Below, piece by piece: positions 21,989 through 33,002 of a DNA stretch of 64,000 nt. The DNA is from Hofstenia miamia (lineage: Eukaryota > Xenacoelomorpha > Acoela > Hofsteniidae): contig CABFPE010000126.1 in assembly GCA_900660155.1 (NCBI GenBank), forward strand, positions 1,255,989-1,319,988, given 5' to 3'. Every line of letters starts with the position of its first letter. Position 1 is the first letter of the stretch. A program made the translations under genes and the position numbers. Under the pieces are notes generated by a model. The model had not been told where the DNA came from. It worked only from the letters and a program-made list of their open reading frames with translations, and did no database searches.

Positions 21989-22902
21989 NNNNNNNNNNNN
22001 NNNNNNNNNNNNNNNNNNNNNNNNNNNNNNNNNNNNNNNNNNNNNNNNNNNNNNNNNNNNNNNNNNNNNNNNNNNNNNNNNNNNNNNNNNNNNNNNNNNN
22101 NNNNNNNNNNNNNNNNNNNNNNNNNNNNNNNNNNNNNNNNNNNNNNNNNNNNNNNNNNNNNNNNNNNNNNNNNNNNNNNNNNNNNNNNNNNNNNNNNNNN
22201 NNNNNNNNNNNNNNNNNNNNNNNNNNNNNNNNNNNNNNNNNNNNNNNNNNNNNNNNNNNNNNNNNNNNNNNNNNNNNNNNNNNNNNNNNNNNNNNNNNNN
22301 NNNNNNNNNNNNNNNNNNNNNNNNNNNNNNNNNNNNNNNNNNNNNNNNNNNNNNNNNNNNNNNNNNNNNNNNNNNNNNNNNNNNNNNNNNNNNNNNNNNN
22401 NNNNNNNNNNNNNNNNNNNNNNNNNNNNNNNNNNNNNNNNNNNNNNNNNNNNNNNNNNNNNNNNNNNNNNNNNNNNNNNNNNNNNNNNNNNNNNNNNNNN
22501 NNNNNNNNNNNNNNNNNNNNNNNNNNNNNNNNNNNNNNNNNNNNNNNNNNNNNNNNNNNNNNNNNNNNNNNNNNNNNNNNNNNNNNNNNNNNNNNNNNNN
22601 NNNNNNNNNNNNNNNNNNNNNNNNNNNNNNNNNNNNNNNNNNNNNNNNNNNNNNNNNNNNNNNNNNNNNNNNNNNNNNNNNNNNNNNNNNNNNNNNNNNN
22701 NNNNNNNNNNNNNNNNNNNNNNNNNNNNNNNNNNNNNNNNNNNNNNNNNNNNNNNNNNNNNNNNNNNNNNNNNNNNNNNNNNNNNNNNNNNNNNNNNNNN
22801 NNNNNNNNNNNNNNNNNNNNNNNNNNNNNNNNNNNNNNNNNNNNNNNNNNNNNNNNNNNNNNNNNNNNNNNNNNNNNNNNNNNNNNNNNNNNNNNNNNNN
22901 NN
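21989..22902. other. assembly gap, 914 N
   Basis: Unresolved bases between direct repeat C and a piggyBac-like fragment. Open frames that appear to span it are artefacts. Confidence 0.95.
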
Positions 22903-23138
22903 TTTTTGTCAAGAAAATCAGAATTTGGGTTACCATTTTCATTTTCTGCGTCTGCTTCTTCTGTATCTTCATCAGACGAGCTGAGAAGTTGTTCGTCATT
23001 CAGAGGAAATACTTCACTTGCTTGTTCTCTATCCTCATTCATCTGGCTGTCGTCAGATTGATATGGATCCAATTCATCATCAGCAACATTCCAAATTGTT
23101 CTAATAGCATGTAAAGCCGTTTGTCGCTGTGGGCACAT
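22903..23138 (-). pseudogene. piggyBac-like transposase N-terminus running into a gap
   Basis: On the minus strand the frame starts at an ATG (23138) with MCPQRQTALHAIRTIW and continues through an acidic stretch (DELDPYQSDDSQ, then LLSSSDEDTEEAD) to the gap. Length, acidity and position 0.2 kb inside a TIR with GGGTCATTTCGACCC fit a piggyBac/PGBD transposase N-terminus. The catalytic domain would lie in the 914-nt gap. The N-terminal domain itself is not diagnostic, so the family call rests mainly on the ends. Confidence 0.5.
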
Positions 23139-23154
23139 GCTTAAACTGCAATAT

Positions 23155-23170
23155 GGGTCGATATGACCCA
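23155..23170. repeat. subterminal palindrome of the piggyBac-like element
   Basis: GGGTCGATATGACCC is a near-perfect palindrome, also present as GGGTCGAAATGACCC in the terminal repeat about 180 bases further out. It is probably a transposase-binding site. Confidence 0.5.
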
Positions 23171-23331
23171 GTTGGTACTTGAAGGATAATGACAGTGTAG
23201 CACTTGCAAAAGACGCTTACATTAATATGATTGCTTACACACATATTTGCCTTGGGTAGACAAACAAAGTCACTTAGTCTCAGCTCGTGCCTCCATCTAA
23301 CCACTTCACACCAAGCCATCAAAGTAATAAA

Positions 23332-23369
23332 GTGGGTCGAAATGACCCAGACGGTCCTTCTAGTGTTAT
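23332..23369 (-). repeat. terminal repeat of the piggyBac-like element
   Basis: Read on the minus strand this end starts CACTAGAAGGACCGTCTGG and continues GTCATTTCGACCCAC. The outside bases on the plus strand are TTAT, one change from the TTAA at which piggyBac elements insert. The other end is not visible, presumably in or beyond the gap. Confidence 0.5.
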
Positions 23370-23909
23370 GAAATCACATTAAAAATACGATTGTTATTGA
23401 GCCATCGCGTCCTAAAGAATGGTATGTAACTGTGTCGATGCGTATTTTCATTTGAGAGCAGATTATCACTGTGCACGAATATTGAAATAAGAATGATGCT
23501 GTTTACTTTGAAATTAAACCAAACATCGTAATTGCCTTCACTGTTTAAACAATACTTGAGTTCGCAAAGCTACGCTGTGATCGAATTCCCAATCTAATCA
23601 CTATTTTATAACTCGCAAAGTTCAAATGTTTTTGTTTACTAGAAAGGATGAGTTAATTGTTTTAATTTAATGCTAAACACAAGTATACAAAAGAAATGCC
23701 TACATAGTGATATGTGTTTATTTTAACATAAAAATGTACAATCATGATTATTAATTCTATAAACCTAACTAATTTTAAATTTACAGTCTGAAATGAACTC
23801 TGAAAACGATTGAAATTATAGCTTAAAATTGTTTATTTATCTTTGAAGGTGATAATTACTAGAAAGTTGGAGAATTATTTCTCTGACAAAAAAGTTGGTC
23901 GGAGCACCC

Positions 23910-24123
23910 TGCTACACGAACAACTTTTGTCATTTAATTACTTCACGACTAAAGTTGGCGAAAGGGTTGCTACACGAACAATTTTTATTGTCCAATTTTA
24001 GTTAGACCGAACGAACAACTTTAGTCTAGATAATTACTCCTGATTTTAGTCGTGGAAAAGGGGTGCTACACGAACGATTTTCGTTGCCAACAAAAATCGG
24101 CGACAAAAGTTGTTCGTGTAGCA
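23910..24123. mobile_element. foldback-like element, 214 bp
   Basis: Starts TGCTACACGAACAACTTTTG and ends with its exact inverse, CAAAAGTTGTTCGTGTAGCA. Two more direct copies of GCTACACGAAC lie inside, at about 23973 and 24064. Unlike the 117-bp cores, the outside bases are not TA. It belongs to the same family as the repeats at 19.8-21.6 kb. Confidence 0.75.
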
Positions 24124-24591
24124 TGGGCTTAAGAACGATTGGGGTGAAAAGTTACCCCTTTAGGTCAAAATGTTTCGGTCGAATAAGGGTTAAACAGCTA
24201 TTAACTGGTAATAACTAACTTTTCCTTTTAAAAATTTATTGTAGCCCTAAACATTTATTAGTAGAGAGACTCCATACTACTGTTATGTGAAATATTTGAT
24301 AGAAAATTCCATTACCCAAAGACAAAATTCATGAGGCTTCATCAATGCAATGACGTAGAATTCGCAAGATTAGGTAAGGTAGATTGATCAGTGACCCATT
24401 TTAAAACTTTATTTTTTAAGAGAATCGATTAATTGGTAGATACAAATGGAAAAATGCAATAGATTGATCGATTTTAAACATGCAATTCGGGAGTCATTTC
24501 CTCATTTCTGGTTATAGGTGAAATTTCAAAGTTATCCGGTGAATGTCGTACAAAAGTTCCAGTTTTAATAAACACATTAGTCATAAAAATC

Positions 24592-25084
24592 TTACTTTTT
24601 TACATTAACATAACAGACATTATCCTCATTCTTGGGCCAGACGTTGTCAATGTAATCGCTGATGTTGGGATATGTTTCTTTAATGTAATTTCGGATTCGT
24701 TTCTTATCAGAATTTTTTAGTTTTGTGTCCAATAGAAAATCTTCCACTGCATTTCTAAAAACAAACTCAGTATTGAAACTAAACTAATTATTAAACGAAA
24801 CAACTTTTAAATGTCGTTATTGCATAAAAATCAGAGTGTTTGTTAGTGCAACTTAAGTCGATCCTTAATAACGGAGTCGCCTTGGGACAACTACTGTAAA
24901 AAACTAGAATTCAACTTAATCAACATTAATAGTATTTAATCAAATGTGAGCATGCGCATATGAAAAATAGACATAGTGAATAATTGAAGAATTAAGCTTG
25001 ATATGCTAACATGCGGAATTCCCAGCAAACTATTATAAGCAAAGCCGAATAACATTGTTGTACTTACTTTTTGAACAAAGACAT
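24592..25084 (-). CDS. 5' end of an eIF2D/MCTS1-like gene
   Basis: Exon 1 is 17 nt from an ATG (25084-25068, MSLFKK across the junction). A 313-nt intron with a strong GTAAGTAC donor follows. Exon 2 starts at 24754 (acceptor TTTTTAG). Phases agree (phase 2). Exon 2 reads NAVEDFLLDTKLKNSDKKR, then NYIKETYPNISDYIDNVWPK. The order FKK..K.SD+++.R......YP resembles the N-terminus of eIF2D (ligatin) and, less closely, MCTS1, factors in translation re-initiation and ribosome recycling. It ends either at an in-frame TAA (24594-24592) or, more likely, at a GTAAGA donor at 24595. No following exon could be recognised toward lower coordinates, where transposons and a gap lie. The gene is probably truncated here or continues through a long intron. 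Confidence 0.5.
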
Positions 25085-26247
25085 CCTAATATTCCATATT
25101 AATCTAAATCATGAATACAATTTAAGAACGTGTGTTAAACAATAATCTACAATCAATAAAAATTCCACTATGAAGTTATCAGCATGCCAATAACAAACGT
25201 GGCGGCTAATTTTCTTTGCCTAAAATTATTACAAGTATTTGCAAGTTGTCCAAAATCGAATATCATCTTGTAAAAAGTGCAATGATTTATGAGATTTTTC
25301 CAAAAACCTTAAAGTACAATTTATAAACATGACATCTAGTTATTTTAAGACGCCCTTTATTCATAGGGGAGCACAAAATGTTTGGAAAACATCCCTCTAT
25401 TTTATAAAAAACCACGACAAATTATTTTTTAAAACAATATTCACAAGAAAATCGCAATAGTGTCTCTATAGTTTTTAAAAAAGGAGTGGTGGCGGCGACC
25501 ATGCTAGCCCAAGAATCACTGCTAGTTTCAAGTTATTACCTCCAAGAGGCATCGTTTTCGCCGCTGTCCGTCTGCTTGCTTATTTGTCGGTTTGTCAGCA
25601 GGATTTATCAAAAAGTAGTGGATGGATTTTTGTTCGTAAATCTCGAGATAGGTATTGTTATAACTTAGATTCAAAAAAATTCTGATTGCACTGAATTGCC
25701 GCCTGGTTGTATACAAGGGTTCTAATTGTTCTAATTGCTCTTGTTAGCAATGGAATGTCTTGTGAAAATGTGCTGGCTTCAGTACAAGTACCGCATTAAA
25801 TGCAACAACTTATCAGGTGTTCTATGTAAAGTCCCAAATATTAGGTATAGAGAAACCAATGTCGCTACATTCTACATACAGTAAAGTATTGAAAGGAAAT
25901 CGCGCGACAATAGCATAATTTAGCGTTAAGATACAATTGATATGCATGTGTGAAATGTAAACTGCTAAATCATAATGGATAAGAATGATATTTATCAAGT
26001 ATTAAATATCCAGCAATTTACAATGTTGAACAAATAAAAATAGTAAAAAAAATGCTACAAGCTTTTTAGCACAATAACTGAGATAATTTTGACGGGATGT
26101 AAGAAATATTTCCTGTTAAAAATATTGCATTAACCGCCAATACACCCGCCAAACGTTATATAATTGAAATCATCAGGCAAACGAAGAATTTAGTTACATA
26201 CATCTTTTTGTTAAATTTAATCCCAAAAACGTTAAAATTAAACGCGA
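25085..26247. other. intergenic region between two minus-strand genes
   Basis: It should hold the promoter of the eIF2D-like gene and the 3' end of the LLPH-like gene. I see no clear TATA box or polyadenylation motif that can be told from AT-rich background. Confidence 0.4.
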
Positions 26248-29008
26248 TTAATCATCTATTTCCATTTTCTTTTGCATTGCATTTTTAACCTTCGCAATAC
26301 GTTTGCCTTTGCTTGTTTTTTTGAGCCGTTGTTCGTGCTTTATGCTCTTAAATAGTCTAGATCTTTGTTTTCTGGTTAGCCAAGCGGGGATATTAAGTTT
26401 GTCTCCGGTAGATGAAGCCAGTGTCTGCTTTAAATGTCTCAATGAGAAACGACTACTCATCGAAGAAACAGACGCAGAATCATCAAAGTCCATACTGGTA
26501 ATGCTAGGTGTTGGTGTAGCTGGCGGTTCGTCTAAAGAGAAAATAACGAAATGCATTTATAAAATAGAAGGTAATTTAGCTAGTGTCTTGTTATAACAAA
26601 AACCTCAATAAATGTATGCCTTAGAATGAATTAAAATTGCTATGTTTTTTAAAAAAGGAAAATGTAATCACTGCATATTTGATGTACACATTTCTAATAC
26701 AAAACTTTGATGCTAAGAGAAATTTCAAATTGGAATGGCTATGTCTAACAAATGGTCAGATGGAAAAGTTTTAGATATGCTAGTGAAGATTCTGACGATT
26801 TGTGAGTCGCATGCAAAATCAAGGTGATCCATTGCCGTTAATGAAAAGCCAATCAGAAAGTTTGATTGATTAGTAATGCATATCTGTGAGAAACCAAGCT
26901 CACCTCAGAGAAAAGTAATTGGTATAATATTGAATTGACGTGGAATTTGGTTTTGACTATCAACAAATTCTCGAAAACAAGTTTGATGTTGCATCGTTTA
27001 AGAATACATGATTCAATCACACAACTTTTGTAACCTTTCTGTTCCTAACAGTCATGGAAATTGTCGTTAAAAGGTGCAATGCTTAAGCAATTTTTTCTTT
27101 GATGTTCTGTCAGGCATCAATTTTCCATTTCGCTATGTGCTGAAATCATATTGCATGCACTGCCTTTCAATTTCGGGCAGAAAAGAGTTGCCTAGCACAA
27201 TCTTTTCCAAGCGAGAGATCTTGAACAATGTCTCTCTTTTTTACCGCCCCACTAACCTTACTTCTTTGTTAAGACCAAGCAAAGGAATTGCTTGTAGCAT
27301 TTCATATTCGATTAGAATAGCGGACATGCTTCTATAGTAAGACACAACCTATACAGTCTCAAAAAGGACCAATCTTTTCATGCTATATTTCCTAGATGTA
27401 TGAGATTTTTTGACTAACAACAGCTATCAAATATCCAGGGTACTTAAAAAGAGCGTCAAATATAGGTACTGTTTCATAATTTTACTAAATCGAAAAATAT
27501 GTACTGCTGGGCATTTCCCAAATATTTTTTTCAACTAAGGAAACCAAGCCGATTTTTTTAGAAAATGAATTCTTTTCACAACTGTCTGCAATAAATTATT
27601 TGGTTGTAGTGTATCAGAAATGTAAAATGAGCACCATGTCAACTCCATTGGACCGTTGATCGGAAAATGGCCAGATTGTGTGTTTTGGACAATGATCACA
27701 AAAACGAATGTACGAGGCCTTCTTTATCCTTTTTTGGAAAATTTTCTCTCAGATTTCATACAGTGAAGTACAAACTTGCTTCGATTTCTTTACTCCGTTC
27801 ATCAAATTGACATCGGGTAATTTGCAAGTTCCCAATGTGCATTCTAAGCATTGTTTTGCAAGGTAAACGTCATATTTCCGATTAACTCTCAAAGTAAGAA
27901 CATGATGAAAATCATCACATACTAGAAGTCTGCATTGCCTGGTTATATTTAAAAGAAATCACATGAAAATTTGAAGAACAGCTTTTTCCAAGAAGCAAGA
28001 CATGTGGTTGTTGCAGCATTTCAAAGATGATCTGTTGCAGGATTCATTGTTGAGGAAACTGATGAAGCATTTGCAAGATTTTTTTCAACATTCTCAAATG
28101 CTAATAAGCATTGATAAGAAAAATAACATTTTTAACAAGGGGCTCTAGCAACCACGGTTATCTATATTGTATGGAATTACGTTTATTGTTAGGTCAATAT
28201 TGATTAGATAATTGATACGCATCTAGTATTGGTATTAGCGAAAACCATCGCCTCAATTAAAGTAATGGAAAATATTTTAAAGAATCCTATCCTTAAAACA
28301 TCATTGGTCTTATCCAAGTTAAATAACTTAACAAGAAGGGCCCCGCCTCGTTCCTCTACTACACTACTTTTTATAATGAATTATAAGGTGCTACCTTAGA
28401 GCATAATATTTTCAAAGCATTTTCTAAAAATTCAAAATTGAAATATAATAATTTTTTTACAAAACACCATTTAACAATAATAATTCTTTATAATGCAAAG
28501 CGGACAGCCTATTTTTCTAAACGATTTTTTAAGGCATTGTACCATTGTACAAGGTAAATCATAGTCATACATTCATCATCAGGTGATTTAACAATTTTTA
28601 CGATAGTTATAGGCAAATGAGATTTCCCTCTACAAGTTATAAGGATATCGTATTGAGCAAAATAATAAATATGATAAATATAAAAAATCAGTTATACAGG
28701 GTATTCGAAATAAACTATATCTGCATTCATTCTAAATAGATATAATAAACCAATGTAACAAACCTAAATTGATTTCGGGTTGTGGTTTATTCAGACTAGG
28801 AATGGCAAATTTGTACAAATCCTGAAGTTTTGGTCTATTTTCCCAAGGTTTTGGAACGTATGTACCTAAATTCTAATAAAAAATCAAGAATAACTACACA
28901 TATACCATTTTCTTTAGCAAGCTGAATAAGTCGTTGTTTGTCTGCATATCGCTGAGTTTTAAGTCTTTTATTTCTTTGAGCAGATTTATTTCTCAATCCC
29001 TTTGCCAT
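26248..29008 (-). CDS. LLPH/DUF2423-like basic nuclear protein, three exons, 162 codons
   Basis: Exons: 29008-28906, 28865-28764 and 26531-26248. Introns of 40 nt (28905-28866) and 2232 nt (28763-26532) have GT..AG ends, and all junctions agree in phase 1. The protein starts MAKGLRNKSAQRNKRLK, like the MAKSLRSK start of the LLPH/DUF2423 family, small nucleolar proteins linked to ribosome assembly. The middle exon reads TYVPKPWENRPKLQDLY. Exon 3 is serine-rich, then basic (KLNIPAWLTRKQRSRLF, KHEQRLKKTSKGKR), comparable with the IWMNQRQRKRLK segment of LLPH, and ends MEIDD and TAA. Start and stop are clear. Splicing of the 40-nt intron is required, since reading through shifts the frame. The whole gene looks intact. 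The family call rests on the two ends. Confidence 0.65.
26532..28763 (-). other. intron 2 of the LLPH-like gene
   Basis: A 2.2-kb intron with mostly featureless AT-rich DNA. Near 28694 a word TACAGGGTATTCGAAATAAA looks like the end of a Tc1/mariner-type element. Stretches at 27.1-28.1 kb have long open runs in several frames, suggesting an old transposon, but no family could be named. Confidence 0.35.
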
Positions 29009-32000
29009 CTAAAACTGTAGAAACGATATTAAATATATATTAAAAGCAATCATTAATTAACTGCAACTTAGGTGTTGCCAATAAAAATGCAAAAAAATAT
29101 GTGAGATCATAATTCACGCAAGCTACTTAGCAGCAATATTTGCTAAAAAACTAAGTATTGAAAAATTGAATTCTTTTTTTATTTGTATTGTGTCAAAATA
29201 TAAAATAAATTTGAGTATAAAACAAAAACAATTCAAGAGCCATTTATTACCGCTATATTATTTGGAATTTCGTGAATTCCTTAATTTACAAAACTAAATG
29301 TACAGTAATATTTTCAATATAAGCAAACTTGTGAATATCATTGAGAATCAGTATATTCCAAGCCGTTTCTGAATTATACAAAATAGAGACTCCATGCGGG
29401 TCGCTCTTTCTCGAACAGTTGATTAACTTGACTATTTGGATGCTTATTATACAGTTTAAGAAGATATTCAAGTTGTATTAATTTCCATTGCGACTTTAGT
29501 TGAATGAAATTGAGGGATTTTATATCAATGAAATTAATCCCTCTGTCTAAGACTAGTCATCTCTCGATTTTGAAAAGCACTACACTAAAAGCTAATCGAC
29601 ATTACAATTTAGTCAAACATTTGGAATGTAAAATTAATTAATAATAAAAATTGGCAATAAACATGAAAAATATATTAATCATAAATAGAGCAAAGGAGCT
29701 GCAAAAGAAAAATAAAATCTAATTACACATGTGATTTTATTAACAATAATTAAAAATTTTTACTAAAGGATATTTATAAATATTTTGTTTAAATGACCGA
29801 CCTAAAAAGTACAATTCACACTACAATTACAGAATTGACAGAGAAGAAATGATATCAAACGTTTTCAATTGAAAAAGTAAATAATTTTGAGAAATTGGTA
29901 ACTTTAAATGTCTAACAGTTCGAGTACACGTTTTTGATTCTACATATCTTGAAACGTTCGATTTGGGTATAACTTTCCCTAAGTTTATTCAAGCGGTTAA
30001 AACATCTTAAGTAGCAAAATACTAACTGTACACGCAATAAATTACGATTAGTTTTGTTTCAAACCAATGATTGTGTCATTATTAGGGGCCGAATTAATAT
30101 ACAGGAATTACTTCCAGAATATGTCATATTAATGTGCCACAAAATCTCGAAATACGCTGCAAAAACATACAATAAAAAATCAAACTGTACTATGAAAATC
30201 TCCAGAAAAATGTATTTTCGTTAATTATATATTAGGAAACACGAAGATAAAGCAAATTTGTTTAGTATGTTTAGTGTTAATATTCGGACGTTACAATATC
30301 ATATTTTGTAGGACCGAAAAGAAAAACTGACTCATTCAGATGCAGCTGCTGCACGCAATTTTTACCAAAAATATGCGACTTTAATATATAACTTACTTTG
30401 GCGATTCCTCGAATGTTTTTTTATTTCTCCGAGAATGCAATTTGTGTCTACAGGTTCTTCTGTGCATCTATAGTGAGTTTAAGTTCCAGATATTTCTCTA
30501 ATTTCTTCAACAACTGTTTTAAACAATTATCCCCTCATCCTGCATTTCACTGAACCACTTCTGAATAACAGCTAAGTGATTATGAGCCATTGGGGAATCT
30601 CAACCGGAAATGAACCTGTTCGACTTCCGTATTTAAAGTTAAAATAAAAAGATCTACATCATTTTTATCTAGTCTTATTAATTCCAATCTTAGGTGGCAT
30701 ACATGCCCACAGTATACAAGTCTTTTATTTATTAATGCCTTCAATTCACAGGATTGACAACGAATTTACGAAATCTGGCAACATAAAAAGCATAATGCTG
30801 CAAAAACTGAAGTTAGCAGTAGAATTTATCCTTTGAAAGTATAGCGCTAATTCTTGAAATTCAATAAAAATGTAGCAATCCAGGTTTCCATTTATAGAAA
30901 ACTAGGAACCAACAACATTAGGATGAGCAAGTTTCTGCGACAAATAAAATCAGAAAACGAATAGATTCTTCAAAAACGACTGCGCTATTGAATGTAGAAA
31001 TAGAAGGAAAAAAACATGGGTATAATACAACTTCACTCCTCTTAGCTAAGAACATTGTTAGGGTTTATTCAAACACTTAGGATAATATAAATTCATTTAT
31101 AGCAAGATTTAAGAGAAAATAGAAAAAGATGTATATTAGCGACAGCAGACGTTACTAAATAAGTTTAATTATAACAATTAATAAGAAAGAGGAATAATAA
31201 CCTTGAGAAAATACAGATAAATTTTATTTCACATTCAATAGTATAAATAATGCAGAAATCAGAATAGACTATTTCGATACATAGCCGTAGCAAACAACCC
31301 TGCAGAGTCACTTATCTACATTTTCATTTGAGTAAAAAATTGAGAGTGGAGTGTGGTGAATATAATTACACATTATATAATTTTATAAACCTTAAACAGT
31401 CTGCGTCCGTCTTAGGGGACAAACCCGTTTTCCACATTTACAAAGAAATTTCTCCAAGTCTTTTGGCAAATTTGAAAATCGCGGAGCTTGGGTAGGTCCA
31501 TTGGGGAACATACTTTAATGCAATGTTGAAAATGTCTCTAAAAACGTATTGCTGTGAGCTGTAGTTGTTGAAAAGACTAACAATTTTTTTGGGAAATTTC
31601 GAAAAAGATTTAAAATTATTTCCTAACCTAACGTTCAGAGGAGCTGAACAGAATATTGAATGGAGATATTATAGATATATTTTAATTTTGCAAGTATACC
31701 ATAATATCGATTTTTTAAACGAAATGGTCCCGTTTCATTTGAAATTGAAAAGTTGGTCCCGGTCTCCTACCGATCCTGTCTCATTTTGTGTTTTTGTTTC
31801 TGGTACCGCCATCAGTTGCGTGGATCTGGTAACGGGATCAGGTCAATTTGCTCAGGAATCTGGCAATAGGAAAAGAAATAAATGCATAAACTATTAATTT
31901 TGTTGAATTTGCATTGGTTGGTCAATCTTTAGCATTAGTTCTTTTTGTGTAAGATTTAGTAATTCCAATTTCACATTATTCGAGTATAAAAAAGTCTAGA

Positions 32001-33002
32001 ACATCATGATTCTTAGCAAATCAGTAATTTAATAATTGAATGATCTAATTAAATAATAAAGTTATATGGAGTCATGAAGTTGCATTTTCGTAGGTTTAGG
32101 ATCTCTAATATTGCTAGATTTTTACATAGAACGGGTGTCTATTTTGTACAACAAAAACTGAACAATTAATGCAAAATAGTGTTTATAATTTCAGAATTTC
32201 TTAGAAATTTGTACAAAAATGTTAAAAACTTATAAATCAATAATATTGTGAATACATTTTGAACATCTGACATGTTTGGTGAAAGACTTCAGAAGTCCCT
32301 CTCGCGTAGAGCCGCCAGTTTTTAGAATCTGCAACAGAAAATCTATGTTTTTCAAAAAAATTTTTCATTTAGAATGCTGATAGACTTGTTCCTGTTCATT
32401 TTAACAAAGAATGCGCAGTTTACAGCTATTGTATTTTATACAAAGTACCAGTTTCCGTGAATACTTGGATTGTGCATGATACAGTATTTGACACAAAAAT
32501 GAGGCCAGCTACAAATATCTGGGGGGATGACAAAATAGCTCTATGGTGTTCTCTAGGATTTTAGTTTACCTTTTATAGGTGACGACCTATTCAATAATAT
32601 TTTTAAAAAAGTGAAGAAGTTTCTTAAATTTCTCATAAGATAATCTGTACTTTTTAGGTATTGACCTGTGGCTTTTTCGAAAAAAGTGGGGTGAGAAGGC
32701 CTCACAAAATGTGCAATAATTAACAACTTTATTGAAACAGCATTAGTTCTTTTTGAAAATAACTGACAATTTAATTAAAAAAATTTGCCAAATATGTTGC
32801 AAAAACTCCCCAACCTGTGGATAGATTTGCAAATGGAATGCAAAAATTTGTCACTAATTCATTTTCCAAATTTTTTGGAGGTTACACAAATTAAACTAAT
32901 AGCTGCATTAAATTTTCCTTCTTCAAGGAGCACTGCAGTACCATAGTCCCCTTCAATATGTCCCTGGCAATGTTCCTGCATTTATAAGGTTTTGAGCCTA
33001 TG
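29009..33002. other. 4 kb without recognised genes
   Basis: AT-rich sequence. The somewhat GC-richer patch at 31730-31870 (GGTCCCGGTCTCC, GGTAACGGGATCAGG) gives one open frame (31565-31897) with no recognisable domain. It could be a fragment of a mobile element. Confidence 0.4.

Noticed and set aside
21915-23138. Long open frames (340-407 codons) on both strands across 21989-22902
   Set aside because: They consist mostly of unresolved bases; only the end at 22903-23138 has real sequence.
24124-24196. TTAA-bounded piggyBac MITE end (AATAAGGGTTAA)
   Set aside because: No matching inverted end was found nearby, so the TTAA could be chance.
27074-28060. Possible old transposase in the LLPH-like intron
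   Set aside because: Several long partial frames exist, but none shows a motif of a known family.
31565-31897. 110-codon open frame as a gene
   Set aside because: No domain, no splice context and no coding-like composition beyond a GC-richer patch.
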